From positions 1,759,640-1,823,639 of the forward strand of contig PTEX01000131.1 of assembly GCA_003342815.1 (NCBI GenBank): 64,000 bases of DNA, in the 5' to 3' direction. How positions within the stretch are numbered: the stretch's first letter is position 1; each line of letters opens with the position of its first letter. The position numbers and the translations under genes are program-made. This DNA is from Eudromia elegans. Lineage: Eukaryota; Chordata; Aves; Tinamiformes; Tinamidae. Shown one piece after another: positions 1 through 18,380 of this stretch. Under the pieces are notes generated by a model. It searched no databases. It worked only from the letters and a program-made list of their open reading frames with translations, and was not told the DNA's origin.

Positions 1-4141
<4,141 letters not shown>

Positions 4142-4193
4142 TAGCCCATTATTCTCTTGGTTTTCTATTTCTTGCTTTGACTTTCTGAAATAA

Positions 4194-4240
4194 TATTTAT
4201 ATATACATATATGTATTTATTCATATATATATATATAAAA
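4194..4240. repeat. TA-rich microsatellite
   Basis: An interrupted (TA)n tract lies about 70 bp downstream of the EF-hand exon donor. Confidence 0.85.
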
Positions 4241-7200
4241 GAATGTATATTCTGCCAAATATTTTGACGGGCTCATTTTTTCTGCCAAAATGAGTTTAAA
4301 ATAAGCAGGACAACCAGATGTAAACAGTTGTAAGCAGTGGGAGAAAAATCAAGCAGTGTCAACATCGTAATTAAAGTAAACCTGACAGCAGCATCTACTG
4401 TGTTGTTCTCCTGTTGAAAAGTTGGAAGCGCAGTTTCTGGTAGTATAAAAACATCTTTTTTTAAAAAAAAAAAAAACCTCTAACTCTAATTAAAATGATA
4501 GAATGGAATAATATGGGAAAAAATATACAAATAAAACATTAAGGAATTGAAAAAAGTATCAGTGTTCTCCAATAAATGTTGTGGTATGATTTAGAAATTA
4601 TCTTTAATCCTGAGCTGCAAACCACCTATAAAATATACCTTCCTAGAGGAGAGGCAAGACTATATCAAAAATGAAGACAGAGATCGTTTGAGGACACTGA
4701 AAGTGAGACAGATGTGACTGTGTAAAATGATTGTAATGTTAGTTATAAAACCAGGGATTTAAAGGGATTTAATCAGTCTTTGGGCCCTTTTAGGATTGTA
4801 GCATAATTCAAGATAGAAGGAGCCCCTGCAGTCTCTGTGGTGAAATTAAACATAGAGTTTATTATTTGAGTTTTAAAATCAACCCTAGATACACAGGAAA
4901 TTATCAAAAACTAGCTTCCCTAAACCGTATATACTACTTATTTCATTAGAGATTTCTCTATTGGAATTCCTGTGGTAACTACTCAAATTGATAACAAAAT
5001 TTTTCCTATAGCTGCTGTTGAGAATCATGTATATTTTTACTGTACATAATATTGTGCAACATATTTAAAAGTGCTCTCTTTTGAAATGCTATTCAGGTTA
5101 CAGGTATGAGGTTTTTCGTATTCCTTATTGTTAAAGTGGGTGTGTGAGGTGTGTGAGGTTTTTTTCCAAAAAAAATTCCGTGCTCCTCATTAGGCCTGGC
5201 CTGTAGAGAGAATGTGCGTGTCTGTGGCTGCCAAGTTTGCAGCTTTGTGCTATCTTGAATCGTGTGAAAGGGCAAGAGGTCCTTGTAAGTGCAGGATTTG
5301 GGCTTAATTATGACCAGATTCTCTCATTCCCCCCGAAATACTTTGGAAACATCACTGTTCACACTGCATGTGTCCAGGCAACCCTACTTCTGGTTTACAT
5401 TTGCCCACCAAATGCAGTTGTCAGAGACACATCCCAAAATACTGTTTTTAGAATGTCTCTTCTTTCCAAAGCAAAGCAGATGAGAGTTTAACGAAAAATA
5501 CAAATACTGTACTGAACTACTAACTGAAATAAATGATTCTCATCTTTGTTTTTGTAAATTGTCCTTTTTAACCTGCAAAGCCTAGCTCAAGAAACCCTGA
5601 TTGAATTTATGCTTCCATTGAGTTCACTGTAGGGTCACAAGTATTGCTATATAATGTGAAACACACACCAGAGCTTATATTCATGATGCGTCTTTAATAA
5701 TAAAGCAACATTAGAAGCAGTTTAGGAAAAGCTTCTGAGGGAGGAAGAGACTGTCTGCCTTTGACTGTCTGTCTCCTGCCACCATTAATTCTTTTCCAGC
5801 AACAACTAGTGAGTATCACAGTGTTTTAGAGGGGATTATATTTTAGCACTAGCCTCTGAAAATACCACTTAACATTATAATGAGTAGGAGCTATTGGACT
5901 TAGTGGTAATATTTTTCTGCTTAACTTAATCTTTTCAATTCCTAATGTGTTATATATTATTTTCCGTCTTGAGGTTGTCAACTGGAAAAGAATACAACCT
6001 CTTTTGTTCAGTGGGAAGAATTGTAAAACTGATGGCTTCGAAGCAGCAAAGACTTGAAATATTATATAGTGTTTGTGTTTTAAAGTAGCGTACCTGAAAT
6101 TTCTGACATGATGCTATTATAATCAGCTTATTCCTATACTAAGGGATTCCCAAGTAGTCAAAAATGTGTTAATTTGGTGCTTTCCCATTAAGGCTATATT
6201 TATTATTTGAAAAAGAGTATTTCTGGATGAAATATGTAACTTTTATTTCTGAAAAATGTTTTAATAAAAGTATGTTTGCATTCTGCCATACAGATCAACA
6301 TTGCAGTATTCATATTACCTAGGAACTTGTGCTTGGAAAATTTTGTTCTGTATTAAAAATGAAAAAGAACTAGAATTCTATTAAAAAAGAAGACATTCTA
6401 TAAAAGACTAAATGTGCAAACTTTTATCTCTAATTAATTTTTATTTATAACTCAGTTTGCCTTATTGCGTTCCCTGCACAAATGCAGGCTAAGATTGAAA
6501 GTGCAGTAAGCCTTTTTCAAAGCTTTATGTGGCTTTGAAATGAGCAGCCAAGGGAGGTCCCAGCAGGGAGGTGACTGGGGACCTCCTCAGAACCGTGGTC
6601 GGAGTTGCTTTGCGTGATTCAGCACCACGGCAGAAACTGCTCCATAGTGTTAATATAGGGTTTCCCCAAGTAGCTTCCAGTATGCACGTAACGTGTAGTA
6701 TGCTTTCTATATGCCCTGAGTGGAGCTTTGCTAGTATTGCCCTAGTACATTCACTACAGCTGTAAAAACCATAATGGATTGATACAATAGTGACAATCCA
6801 CAGGGCTTGATGTGGCATCACATCTGCAGTGAAGCTACTGGTACAATTTGACTTTATCTGTCAAAAGCCTTCCCCCTTTTCCTTCCCCCTCCCTGTTTTG
6901 CTTTCTACTTTTCACAATACTATGGATATATTTTTAAATTTTAAATGTTTTGGCAAGTTGTGCAATTGTAGAATTCCTCAGGGAATTCTACAGGGAAGCT
7001 CTGTGTGCTTTGTCACATTTTTTTTGGTAGAAAGTATTCTGAACATTAGATAATGTTCAATACTATCATGCTGCTATCTTATTTTTTATTGTTGTTGTTT
7101 AAATTTTCTCTGAATAATATTATGAGAAAAGAAATGATAGATTTTATAAAGATGTACAGCATGAGCAGATATTGTACATACTCCTCTCAACTCTGACAAA

Positions 7201-9586
7201 GTACATTATTCATATTTTTCATGTCAGTTCTGATACTGTCAGCCCCAGGCCATAGAAGGTTTACACTGAACTAGCATATGAGGTGGATAAGATGTGTCAA
7301 AATGAACTTGGTAACCTTTGGTAGTGAATAAGGCATTATCTTTTCAGCCTCAGATATCTAGCAATTGAGTTCTCATGTAGTTACTCATGCTGATATTGCA
7401 GCTATACAACTGTGAGTTGTGTATTGTGTATGAGTTGTAGATCTAGAATTTCACATTTTGCTAAGGCCAGTTGTCAAAGGTTTTCTTTTTCATCCTACAG
7501 GGGAATCAATAGCAAATTAAAATCTGAGTAGAGCTTTCAATGAAAGAAATATTTTGCAATTTCTTTGACTAGGGTTGAGGAAAGTAGCAGACTTCATTCG
7601 TGATTCCTAAGTTTTGCTGGCCTGTTTGGGAGGCTTATCCTTGGATTGCATCATTTTTGTTATTAGATAAAAATTTCAAAGAATTAACTTTCATAAGCCT
7701 TTCAATGAAGTTATCATCTGAACTCATTTCCATACTATAGAGAATGACACAGGATACTCAGGAAAAAAATAAGGACAGAACAATTCTAAACTTTGGCTAT
7801 GATTAGCAAATCCCATCCCTCAACATATCTCTTGGAAATCAAATTGTTATTCACTGTGACTCTCAGTACTGTTGAAACGATTTTACTTGTAGTTAATTCT
7901 GAAAATATTCTAATTTCTTCATGGGAGTATGCCTGTAAGATTAGACTGTAAGACTGATGTTTCACATGCAAATGTCTGATTTGAAATGTGGTCATTCCCT
8001 TTGAGTCTTGCTCTCTTGTCCTCTAGTGACTGCCTGGTTAATACACCGCAGATCTCTTAAGTATTTGCAGGCAACCTGCCATCTTCTTGCTTCTAAAAAA
8101 CTAAAATGTTTTGGATATATAGAGAGTTAAGGAATGTTGCACTCCAGAATTTAAACTGTTATAACTTCCTATAAATATTGACAACGGTGTAGTTAGTATG
8201 AGAGGGAGAGAATATGAAATACTGCAGTCCGTCCAAGCTGTTTTCATGGTCTTAGATAATGGTGTTCTAAACTGTGATGTTTTGCGCACCTCATCACTCT
8301 TAGCTTTGTGACAGCTCAGAAGCAAATGTCTCATAATTGCACATAATAATTATTTATGTATTCATTATAGAGATGTACGTGAGCAGAATTCAGTAGGAGT
8401 ATTTATGGGTGTGTGGCTGGTGTGTGTTTGAAATTGTACGTTGTGTCACCTCTACTCTCTGTAATTGCTGGAGCCTGTATTAAACTGCATGACTGGTCCA
8501 TGTTATAGGGAACAAAACCATATGCCTAATTATCTAAATATAGTTTTGACTCTTTTGCATTTAATGAATGTTTCTATGGAAGGAAACAGATTAACAAAAC
8601 AACTTTTGAGTTGTTTTCTGTTTGGAATTGACTTATCAGTAGATTTTCAAAGCTGTTTTCCTAACATATTGTGCTCTTGGAATAGCATATCCTAGGTGAT
8701 GATCCTCTGCAAAGTTCGAAGTGATCTAGATGTGGACATTTTGACTTGAGGAATAGAAAGAAACGAAGGCACTTTGTCCCTGTGAAGTGCTCAGTTCATA
8801 TACCTTTGAGTACAACATATGTGTAACAACAACTGCTTAGGGTTGATCCATTTAGTCCCCGATCTCATCTTTAGGAGTGCTGAGGGAGGATTACCAAAAG
8901 AGAACAGTCATGCAAGAGTCCCCTCCAATATACTTTCTCAGGTGATTTGTGTCTCGGAGACTTTGAGCTTGCAGAATACCACTGTCTTTTGGGCCCAAGT
9001 GAAATTACTGTCTTCAACATCCAGTTTCAGAGATTATCCCAGCTTAAAGACTTCTTACATTAAAAAAGTATGTTCTTTTGTTCATTTTTCAAACCTTCAA
9101 TTTAGTTTATTTGATTTCTTTATGCTAAGAAACTCTGAACAGTTATTCCATATTCTCTGTTTCTGATACTATAGTACTATAATTTTTATAAATTCTTGTT
9201 TTAACTTTCTGGCCACCCCTTTTCTATGCTGAAAATTCCGTCGTTTTGTGTAGAAGGTGTCTTGCACAACCGGAATGATCAGAAATGTTTCTCTCTTCTT
9301 TCTGAGGTTCCATAGTACCATTTTTTTTTTCGGTAGACGTAAGAACTGAAAGTGCACACAGAGCCAAGCTGCGCGTGCACCCTGAATTTCTACAGCGGTC
9401 TAGTGTTGTTTTCTGCTGGGATACCAGTCTTTTCTGGCATACCAATCTTTGCTTAGTAATTCCTTTTGTTATGTTGTCAGGACTGAGCAGATGTTTTCGT
9501 ACAACTGACTATTATGTCCTCAAAGTTTCATGCCTAAATGAAAATATCCAGTTCCGTGCCCATCACTGTGTAAACAAGGCTGGACT

Positions 9587-9587
9587 T

Positions 9588-9622
<35 letters not shown>

Positions 9623-9623
9623 T
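9587..9623. repeat. (TTTA)n microsatellite
   Basis: A run of about nine uninterrupted TTTA units is present and is likely to vary in length between individuals. Confidence 0.95.
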
Positions 9624-10522
9624 CTTCCTTCTTCTGCACACAGCTTTTTGAATTCAATGTTTTGAATTTGGCATCTCAGTTTGCAAGGTCTTTATACAAA
9701 TTGACTTTTATTTTTGGTCATGAAATTAATTTTTTTCTTGTTCTCAGAAAATGGTATCACTTCTTCATTTTAAAGTATTAGTCTATGTTTTCCTGACCGA
9801 ACTGTAGAAAAAGAGACAACTTTATAAGTCAGGTTGTTATAAAAATTTGCATAGGCCCAGATATCTTAAATGTTTAGGTATTCTATTACCGTTCTGGCAG
9901 GGGGGAAAAAAAAAAGCTTTGAAATCTAAAAATGCAATGAAGCTATGCAGTAAATAAAATTGGTGGATTATAATATGTTATAAACTGAAACCTGTGTGCA
10001 TAAAACTGAGTTACTGGGGTTGTCAACTCTTCTCTTAAAATTCCCATTTCATTATTGATTAGTTCCAGAAATACTCTGTAGATTGAACTGCTGCATTTAA
10101 AATATTTCATTTGAGGTAACTGCAAGTATGCACTGTTGATGTTCAGCATCTGCATTTGCAGTAAATATAAGCAGCATTAAATCTGGATCCATACTAGTAA
10201 AATTACTTGAAAATATATGCCCACTCTAAGCATTTAAATAAAATATATTTGCTGGAAGTAGTCATGTGCAAACACAACAAACATATACTGTAAATTGATT
10301 TTTACATATTTTTTGTTTGATTAGACAAATTCACCAATATATGCTTTGATAAATAAGGTCAAAACCAATTAACACTTATTTTAGTGAATTAGCACTTGTA
10401 TATGATCTATGAGAGAAAGCTATCTTAACAGACTTCATAGGAAAACTTATTATCAGGAGGAAAGCACACAGAGTAGTAATATAGATTAGTAATAGGAGTC
10501 TCCTAAATAGTTAAATAAATTG

Positions 10523-10575
10523 ATGTAGTACACTACATTATAGTATAGTCACCATATGTCAGTGACTACACTATA
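10523..10575. repeat. Two adjacent inverted repeats (hairpins)
   Basis: A perfect 7-bp palindrome with a 2-base centre (atgtagt-ac-actacat) is followed directly by a 14-bp inverted repeat. Its arms are 10539-10552 (tatagtatagtcac) and 10562-10575, with one mismatch and a 9-base loop. I do not recognise the family. Confidence 0.7.
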
Positions 10576-12939
10576 GATAATCTTACTCTTAAGTTACCAT
10601 TTTTGTTAAATATACCTCTTATGTTACCATTTTGGTGATTTAATCTATATTCTGCTCTTATTTATATACAGTTAGATATCATGCAGTTTTTAACATAGTT
10701 GCACAAGCATAGCTCATCAGTATTTGGAGCCACATCTCTTTTTACATAGTAGTGTGGTTTTTTAATTGTTCTTAATTGGGACTGCATTTCAAGAAGGTAA
10801 TCTAGATTGATGGTTGTTTAAAGATTCATTTTAACTGTTGAAGTATTAATTTGGAAAACAGAATAACAAAATATTCCCTGTGGTCATGTCTTGGGGTATT
10901 TCAGAATATACTTTATTGACTGAAATGTTTGATCGTTCTTTTTCACTGAGAATCGAGTTCCTTTTATCTTTGTGTACACATCTGCTGATACATGATTTCA
11001 GATGTGCTAGTTTGTTACGATAAATGGTAGAGGCACCAGGAGGCAGTAACCTGTGAATGTTCAAAAGATAATTTAGATTTTTTTTTTTTTAACTCTCCAT
11101 GTCTTTAATACTCCTTTCCAATCAAGCACATATAATTCTGCAAGGATTTAAAAGATTATGTGAAGTAAACTTATGGAACACTTCAGTTAAACTTACAGAG
11201 TGATAAAATTGGTATATTTGAACCAGGTTTGACAAGCCACTAGTTTACATATAGTGTTTAGTGATATAGATTATTTATGAAGAGAGAATGTTTTGTTATC
11301 ATTGAGACATTATATCATTATATCCTGAGCTTCCCAAAGATTTAGCAGATAAGGACCTGTAAAAAAATCATTGCACCTTGAACAATGTATTGGCGGAAGC
11401 ACTGGATGTTTGTGCTGCGGCCTACAAGGCTGATTGAAAGTACCTGTGCTAGCTTTAAACTAACCATTTCAGATAGAATAGAGATCTGCCCAGGGCAATA
11501 TGTAGCTTTCAAGTACTAACACACACCAGTGTGCAGCAGCTAGGCTGCTCGGTGTAGCTAGGCATTTTGGATAGCTTTCTAGTCCACAGCATAAATGGAT
11601 CCATTTCAAGCTGCTGATTAATGTCTGTGTGGGATGATGCGATATTCAGGAAAGACTTCCATTAATTTCTGTTGACTTAACAGCAATACCTAACAAGTAG
11701 GTAAAGGAGAGCTTTGAGGGCAAGAGGAGATGAAGAGTCACAGGAGAAGCAGAAAGTTCTGTGCAGCGATGGACAGAGGGAGAAGGACATTTGCTAAGCA
11801 AAAAGATGCAGAAGAGTGTTATCAGCAAGAGCTTCCTCACAACCTGAAATGGAAAGCCAGGATCCTTAGTGGTTTTTTGTGGATGCCACTTCAGGTGTAT
11901 TGACTGCTACCTGTGAAGACTGAGAGGCTACAGTAGCTAACAGGTCTTCAGTTCCTTAGGTCATTTTGGAGTTTTGTATATCCTTGGAAGAACTAGGCCA
12001 GGTAAGCTGGGCTTTTACTAAATTTTACATAGTGATACTTTCATCATTGTCCTTTTTACATAGTTCATAATTACAGTTTTCTAGTGAAGCTATTAGAGAA
12101 TGTTGGTATCAACGTTATTTGGCTTTGTTAGTGCATTATTATGAGACAAATTTTAATTATATGATTGCACATATTCCTTAGTGATCTTGTCTAATTTGAT
12201 AAAGAGAGTGGGGAGTGAATCAGAAGCACAGAATAAAACTAGCTTTTGTCTATTAAAATCTTTCTCTCTTTTGTTATTGAAGTTAAAGTATTCCATGACT
12301 AAGGTACATAATTACAATATGAAAAACAAACAAACAAGCAAAAAAAAAACTGAGGAAGATAATGATAAACACATCTTTCTCTAACAGGCAAAGTTATCTT
12401 TGCTTTTGCATCAAAGCTCCTAAACTGCGTAATGCATTCAGCCTAACAGTTCTCTCAATTTAACTGAATTGTTTAACCACACAGAATTGCATGTTTCTCG
12501 CTGAGAATCAGTCTCATTCACACCAGCTTTGAGCACTCTGAGAAGAAGCTGAACTCATCTGAAACTATACTTTGAGCAAATACAATGGTGTCCTGTAAAA
12601 GAACAGTGTTGTGTTGGCAACCTAAACATCTTAAACATGTTGGACAGTGCCCCAATTCTATACCTGTACTTTTACAAGAAAATTATTGCTCCCTTGACTC
12701 ACACTGGTCCTTGAAAGCACTTTGGTGTTTGAAAAGCACATTGTGGTGTCTTAAGAGTCTCTTAAACCATTTTAGGAAGGCTTAAGGGACACAGAGCTTT
12801 CTGGAAATGCAGCCAGGCTGCACAAACTCAGCTATCCAGGCTTTAGCTATCTTTATCATTTCTAATTCAGGGTTTGTCATGGACTGCTTCACAGTTTCAT
12901 CATGGAAGCACAAAGGGCATTTAGCCAAACTCCTTGTTG

Positions 12940-13530
12940 GTTCATATTTGTCTTGGGAACTACCAGGACTCCTGGATTCTTGCCTACAAAGGTGATTTCA
13001 AGTCAGTTGACCCACATCTGTACTGTTATATAGACTTTGTCTCAAATGCAAGACCTTTTTCACTTGCCTTTGTTTTATATCATGGTTTATCAGCCCATTC
13101 CTGCTGCTCATAAAGATCCCTCAGAATGGCAACCTTACCGGAGTGTGACTACCAGTCCTGTCAGTTTTGTGCCATCTGCAAGATTTCAGACGTGTAGTTT
13201 GTCCTTTCATCGAAGCCCTTGATAATGATGTTACTATGAGTCTCAGTACTGAAACTACTCACAATTAACCAGCCTTCAGACTTCAGGCTCAAAGGAGCAA
13301 TGGTCAACTGTTGATGTGTCCAGGAGGTTACTTGCTCAAGAGTAGTCCAGGAGGTCACTTGCTCAAGAGTAGTCCACTCTTCTAGTCCAGAGCTCCTTGG
13401 CTTGGGCTCAAGGTTGCTCTGAGTGACTGTGTCAGAAGCCTTGCTAAGGTGAATGACAGTCACTACTCCAGTTATCCACAGAGCTAGTCATTTCTTGTAA
13501 AAGGCACTTCAGTCTTAAGCTTCAGGCAGT
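12940..13530 (-). mobile_element. Ancient CR1 LINE fragment covering part of the reverse-transcriptase region
   Basis: Read on the minus strand, this piece matches the internal part of CR1 ORF2 and not its 3' end. The peptide VIHLSKASDTVTQSNLEP resembles the CR1 reverse-transcriptase motif VVYLDFSKAFDTV, with the catalytic-region signature degraded. On the plus strand, words such as 'cacttgcctttgtt', 'cagcccattcctg', 'gatccctcagaatggca' and 'cagttttgtgccatctgcaa' match the reverse complement of the familiar avian CR1 sequence. Many substitutions and indels mark it as old. A 27-bp tandem duplication inside it (13321-13374) came later. The left boundary is uncertain by 100 bp or more. The element cannot make protein. 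Confidence 0.72.
13321..13374. repeat. 27-bp tandem duplication inside the old CR1
   Basis: Two copies of a 27-bp unit beginning 'caggaggt' and ending 'agagtagtc' stand head to tail with one difference (t/c at unit position 9). The unit length is a multiple of three. Confidence 0.95.
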
Positions 13531-16289
13531 TATCCTGATAAATATTCCTTTCCTAGCCACCTGAGTAAATAGAGCTTTTTTTCACTTCACCAGGAAGTCT
13601 TCAGTGTTTACACTGCTTGGGTCTATCCATGCAACCTACAATTTTCTTTTGATTTTTTTTTTTGTAATTTTATATAGAATTATTATTCAGTCATTACTGG
13701 TGTCTGAATTTGCCATCATCACAGTGTGCATAATTTAAACTAATTTATTTAAAGTTCAAAAAATTAGCATGCAGATCACTTTTGTCGCATAGCACCATGC
13801 ATGAATACTTATGTGCCACTGTTTCCATGGAAAATATTATTTCCAACTTACTAGTATTCCATTTTTATCATTTCCAGTATCGACTGAATCTTTTACTGTC
13901 AAAGTACTAAACATTTATAGTTGGACTTACAATTTGATGTTGTTTTTCATTATATTTCCTGTGATGATTTAGAGAATATAGTGTGTATTTCTATATATAT
14001 TTATTGATACTCCCACCTCTTGCACGTTCCTTAAATTGGAAGGTTTGTCATAACGGTTTATTAATTGCATCTAACTTGAAGATTTTTAAGATGTTTTAAA
14101 GGAAAATAGTAGCAGCAGTTAAATGAACATACTGTATTTCAGCTATATGTACAAGGCTTTTGTAGGATTCTTTTATCCCTGAAGTGTCAAAGCATGAGAA
14201 TCTGTCTTTTAGAGATGCATTATTCCTGAAGAGGATGTGTGTGTGTGGTAGTGGTTGTTTAACTCTGCATTTATTTTTTGGAGGAGTGAGTTGTTTGTTT
14301 TTGTTCACACTTTGTGACATATTTGCCTTATTTCTCTCAATAAGCAACTTTCCCCAGTCTTCATGAAATACTTATATTGATAAATACTTATCTCATATTA
14401 TCTCATACTGAATACATATCTCGTGAAATTTTTATCTCATATTTCATGCAGTGCATATAATTCCAGCTAGACCTCCAAAGGCTGAATTCCATTCAGTAAG
14501 ACAAATATGTAATGAAACCTGGGGCAGGTTGTGTATGAAGTTTTGTTTTAGAGATTTATGAAAGTTAGATGACAAAAGCATATCTGTTATTCATGGCTTA
14601 TGCTTACTGTTCTGAACTTTCCCAACAAATGGAATTAAGATGAGAGTAAGAGTTTTAATTTTAATGTCTCTGATTTCTCGCATTTCCTAAAGAATAAATG
14701 GTCTCCCTCACCTCTCTTTCCCCAGGCTGGGGAAGGCCTCTCTCTCAGATAGTTCGTGCCCCTGGCAGCCCCCTATGAAATTGCAGGAGAAGAGACTTTA
14801 AGGATGTATACACGCTGAGCTCACTTTCTTGATAGACGTCAAATGGCAAAGTCTAAGATGGGGAGCTGGGTAATAGGTGAGGGATCATGGACGTTTTGAT
14901 GTGAACGGCTCAGGCAAGCAAGTAGGATTGGCTTGAGGGAAGCAAATGACTGATACTTGGACTGAGTCAAAGCACAAGATGCAGTAAAGAAAAAGAAGCA
15001 ATTATGTAATTATGTCTGTGCATGATTGAAATTAACAGTTTAGGGGAAAAATCCAAACGTTTGATCTGAAAGATCTTGTGAAAAGCTTTCCAATTTTCTT
15101 TCACAACTAAACCTCTGAAAGAGGCTAAATTCTATTTTTACACTTCTAGAGAGTTCTTCTAATGAGCCTATTTCTATTGGTCCTATTTCTGCTTCAACTA
15201 TTAAGAATCTGTTGTATTTTATTTCATGTATTTTTATAGTGCATGTGTTTTATGTTTGTATACACAAGTAGATATAGGTGGTCAAAAATTTCATAATTTG
15301 ACTTTTTGCTTATATCACTGCAATAAATCAGCTGTCATAATTAATATTACTTTCCTCTGATAATATTGGTTTTATTTCTTATAATATTTGAAGATGTTAT
15401 CTCCTAAATACTTCTGAGGTCTAAATTTCAGGGTTTAGACTGTAGTATGCAAATGGAGACCTTAGATATGGATAAATTTCAGCTTACAAGCAGGATTTGC
15501 TTTAGATTGAAAGTCATTGCTGTAAAATCCTAGGTGTGAGATATTTTTCTATAAGGAAAATGCATTTTGTAACAACTTTCAAAAGCGTGTTGCTATACTC
15601 TGTACTGAAGAGGGCTTAGTTTTCTTTCCACCTCACAGGAAACAACAACTTCCGTTCCAAGGTAAGGAATTCCTCAGATTACGTGTCAGGAATTCTGATT
15701 CTTTTCAGTCCAGCTAATGCTAGCATTGTGTTCTTGTTCTTTCCAGTCAATGTACTCTTTTTGACCCGTTATTTTAGTGTCATTACTACAGACACTGCCT
15801 CTGGCTCCTGCAGTTGTACGTTGGTGAGTGCTGTGGTGGGACTCAAGAGACTTGTGTGCTTGCCCTATAATTTTTTTTCTCCCAGGGCATTTGCTGTTGG
15901 CCATTATCAGTCACAGAATGTGTGGCTAGATGGACTTTTTGTTCCTGACCTTATTTTTTATAGCAGGATTCCTCTGCACTTCTTGCCTCATGGTTTTGGC
16001 AGTCAGGACAAAATATAGATTCTTTTCCATATTTATCCAATAGTAACATTGATGCCTAGTTTATAGCATGCAAGAGCTGATATATTTTTAACTAGGATAG
16101 CTTAAATAGTTTAATATACAGCTGTGTTAATGTGGCAGAATAAGGAATCTTTCTGTAGAACTATGCATATTCTGCTTAATACAGCAAATTTAGATATATT
16201 AGGTTTGAAATTTAAACCAGAAAGATGAAATTTTGCCTTTTTTTTCCCCCTTTTCCTCATCTGTTCATCCTCCGACTATTCCGCTGTGG

Positions 16290-16308
16290 TTTTTTTTTTT
16301 TTTTTTTT
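16290..16308. repeat. Poly(T) run of 19
   Basis: This is an uninterrupted homopolymer of 19 T. Confidence 0.95.
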
Positions 16309-18364
16309 AAACTGCACTCATCAAAAAGTACTACCAACGTGAACCATTTTTTAAGATTGAGCATTTACCAACTGTTATTCACTAGGAGATATTTTATATT
16401 AGAAAATACTTGGAGAGGGGAAAAAAGGAGAAGAGGACATACCGTAATTTACAGCTGTCATGTTCAGCAGCTTAAATTGGGGGTAGACTTCCTGCACCTG
16501 GAGCATGATGAGTTGGCCTCTTTTCCTGAGCCCAAATCCTGAGGGATTTTGAGGTAATGATTGCACAGAATAGAGAGAACTTGCTAAGTTTACTTCTCTA
16601 AAAATCTGTGAATTCTTGAATTTCAAGTAAATGGAGTTTTAAGAAGCTCAAGAAAAAAAAATAAAGCTGTGTCTGTGCTTGTAGTATATATCAGCTTGTT
16701 CTCTGCATGACTTAGGTGATAAACTAAAAGAAAAGAGTCCTAAATGTGATGCTGGGGAGGTTTGTATTTGAGCAGTGAAAATGTGGCAGAGATGCCAGGA
16801 CGTGCCCCTGGAGTTGCAACTGAATGTGTTTGGAGGTCTATGGGAATATGCTATGGAGGAACATCAAAGGGGTTTCTGGGTTCTTTGATCTACAGAAGGT
16901 ATGAAGCCATGGGGTCCCAGTCACTGGCTTCATAACTGGATTTTAGTAGTGTCATCTTTAAGAGGCACGTGGAGGATAGTAATCACATTTATTCATTCAC
17001 ATTTATTTATTAAGTATTTGGTGTACAAATGGAAAAGTCTAGCCAACAAAAATCAGTACGAAGTAACTAAGCAATTTATCAGTAATCGATGTTCTGAAAA
17101 CTACATTTTCTCGTTTCAGAACAAAATAGCAATTTAGTGGAAATACAAAAACACGATTAATGCAATACTTTTGATTTTATGCGTTTCTGGTATTTTAAGT
17201 GTTTTCAGAGAAAAAAAAATAAAAAGAGAATTACCTTTCAATACCGCCTTCCAAAAGGCAATTGATCAGTTTAAGATCTAAGCCTGATTAAAATAGCTGA
17301 GGGGCAGGGGAAATACTAGCTGTAAGACTAAATTGTGCTCACTGTTATGATCTCCTTGTTTTGTGCGAAGAGTTTCTTGGAGGAATCTTGAAGCTAGATT
17401 TTTACCTCTGCTCTTGCGTTCCACAAAGCGTCTTTTCATTTCTTTTTTTTCCTGAAGAAACGTGGTCTTTGAAGATCCTATTGAAAAGCAATCTTTTTGT
17501 CTTTTGTGTGGTACAGATTGGATTGAATTATAGGCATTTTTCAAAGCATTTTCTTGAGGAAAAATAGTGTCTTTGTTTTTTAGGAGTTTTAGCTATCTTG
17601 GTGATTTGCACTTTGGATGATCTGTTCAGACGCATTTTGCTTAGGCTGCTCAGAGCTGCAGGTTGAGCCCTATTCTGGGAGTTAACAATTTGTTCTGTCC
17701 CCCTCACATTGCTTCCTCTCACTCTCTGCAGTTGTTACCGTCTCCTTTTACAAATTCTGATGCAGCAGAGGAACTCAAAACTCTGAGCAAAGTCACTTAT
17801 TCGCTGCTGAATTTATAAGGAGCAAAAATACAAAGCCCTGAATATTACACACAAAATGAGAAAGTTCAGTTGCAATTTTCTGGGTTTTATCTAACTTTTT
17901 TTGATGGTCTACCATATTCTTATTTCTCCTTTTCTCTTGCACAGACTTCCCTTTAGCATCTCCCCCATCTTAACATAAAAAGAAAACTTTCTTTAGGAAT
18001 TTTTAAAAAATGACTGTTGCTGTAAGAGTACTTGTCTTTAAAGGAAATGTCAAGAGAGACTTGCAGTGCTATGGATGGATAGTGAAGTGTGTCCTTAAGA
18101 AAAACTAGAAAAGTAAGGTGTCATTTAACGACAGCTATGATTGAAATGGCTCATTACCTATAAACATTGAAGGGGATATTTTCTTAGACAGATATGTAGC
18201 ATTTAAAGTGAGGGAGTAGATCATATTTTCCGAACTGCTCTGGTTTGTTTCTTTTGACAATATTGTAAAGCTATTTGAACTGCATATTCCATTCTTAAGT
18301 ACATCTCTTAAAATATGATTAAAGCATGGAAATGGCAACAGGTCACTAAGAAATTACTGTTTTT

Positions 18365-18380
18365 AAAAAAAAAAAAAAAA
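18365..18380. repeat. Poly(A) run of 16
   Basis: This is a homopolymer of 16 A after four T. No polyadenylation signal is seen close upstream. Confidence 0.9.

Noticed and set aside
8819-9166. 115-codon plus-strand open frame
   Set aside because: No recognisable domain; composition is like the surrounding intron.
13161-13463. 100-codon minus-strand open frame as a gene
   Set aside because: It is a fragment of decayed CR1 reverse transcriptase extended by a tandem duplication.
18365-18380. Poly(A) run as a retroposed transcript end
   Set aside because: No AATAAA at a suitable distance and no recognisable inserted sequence upstream.
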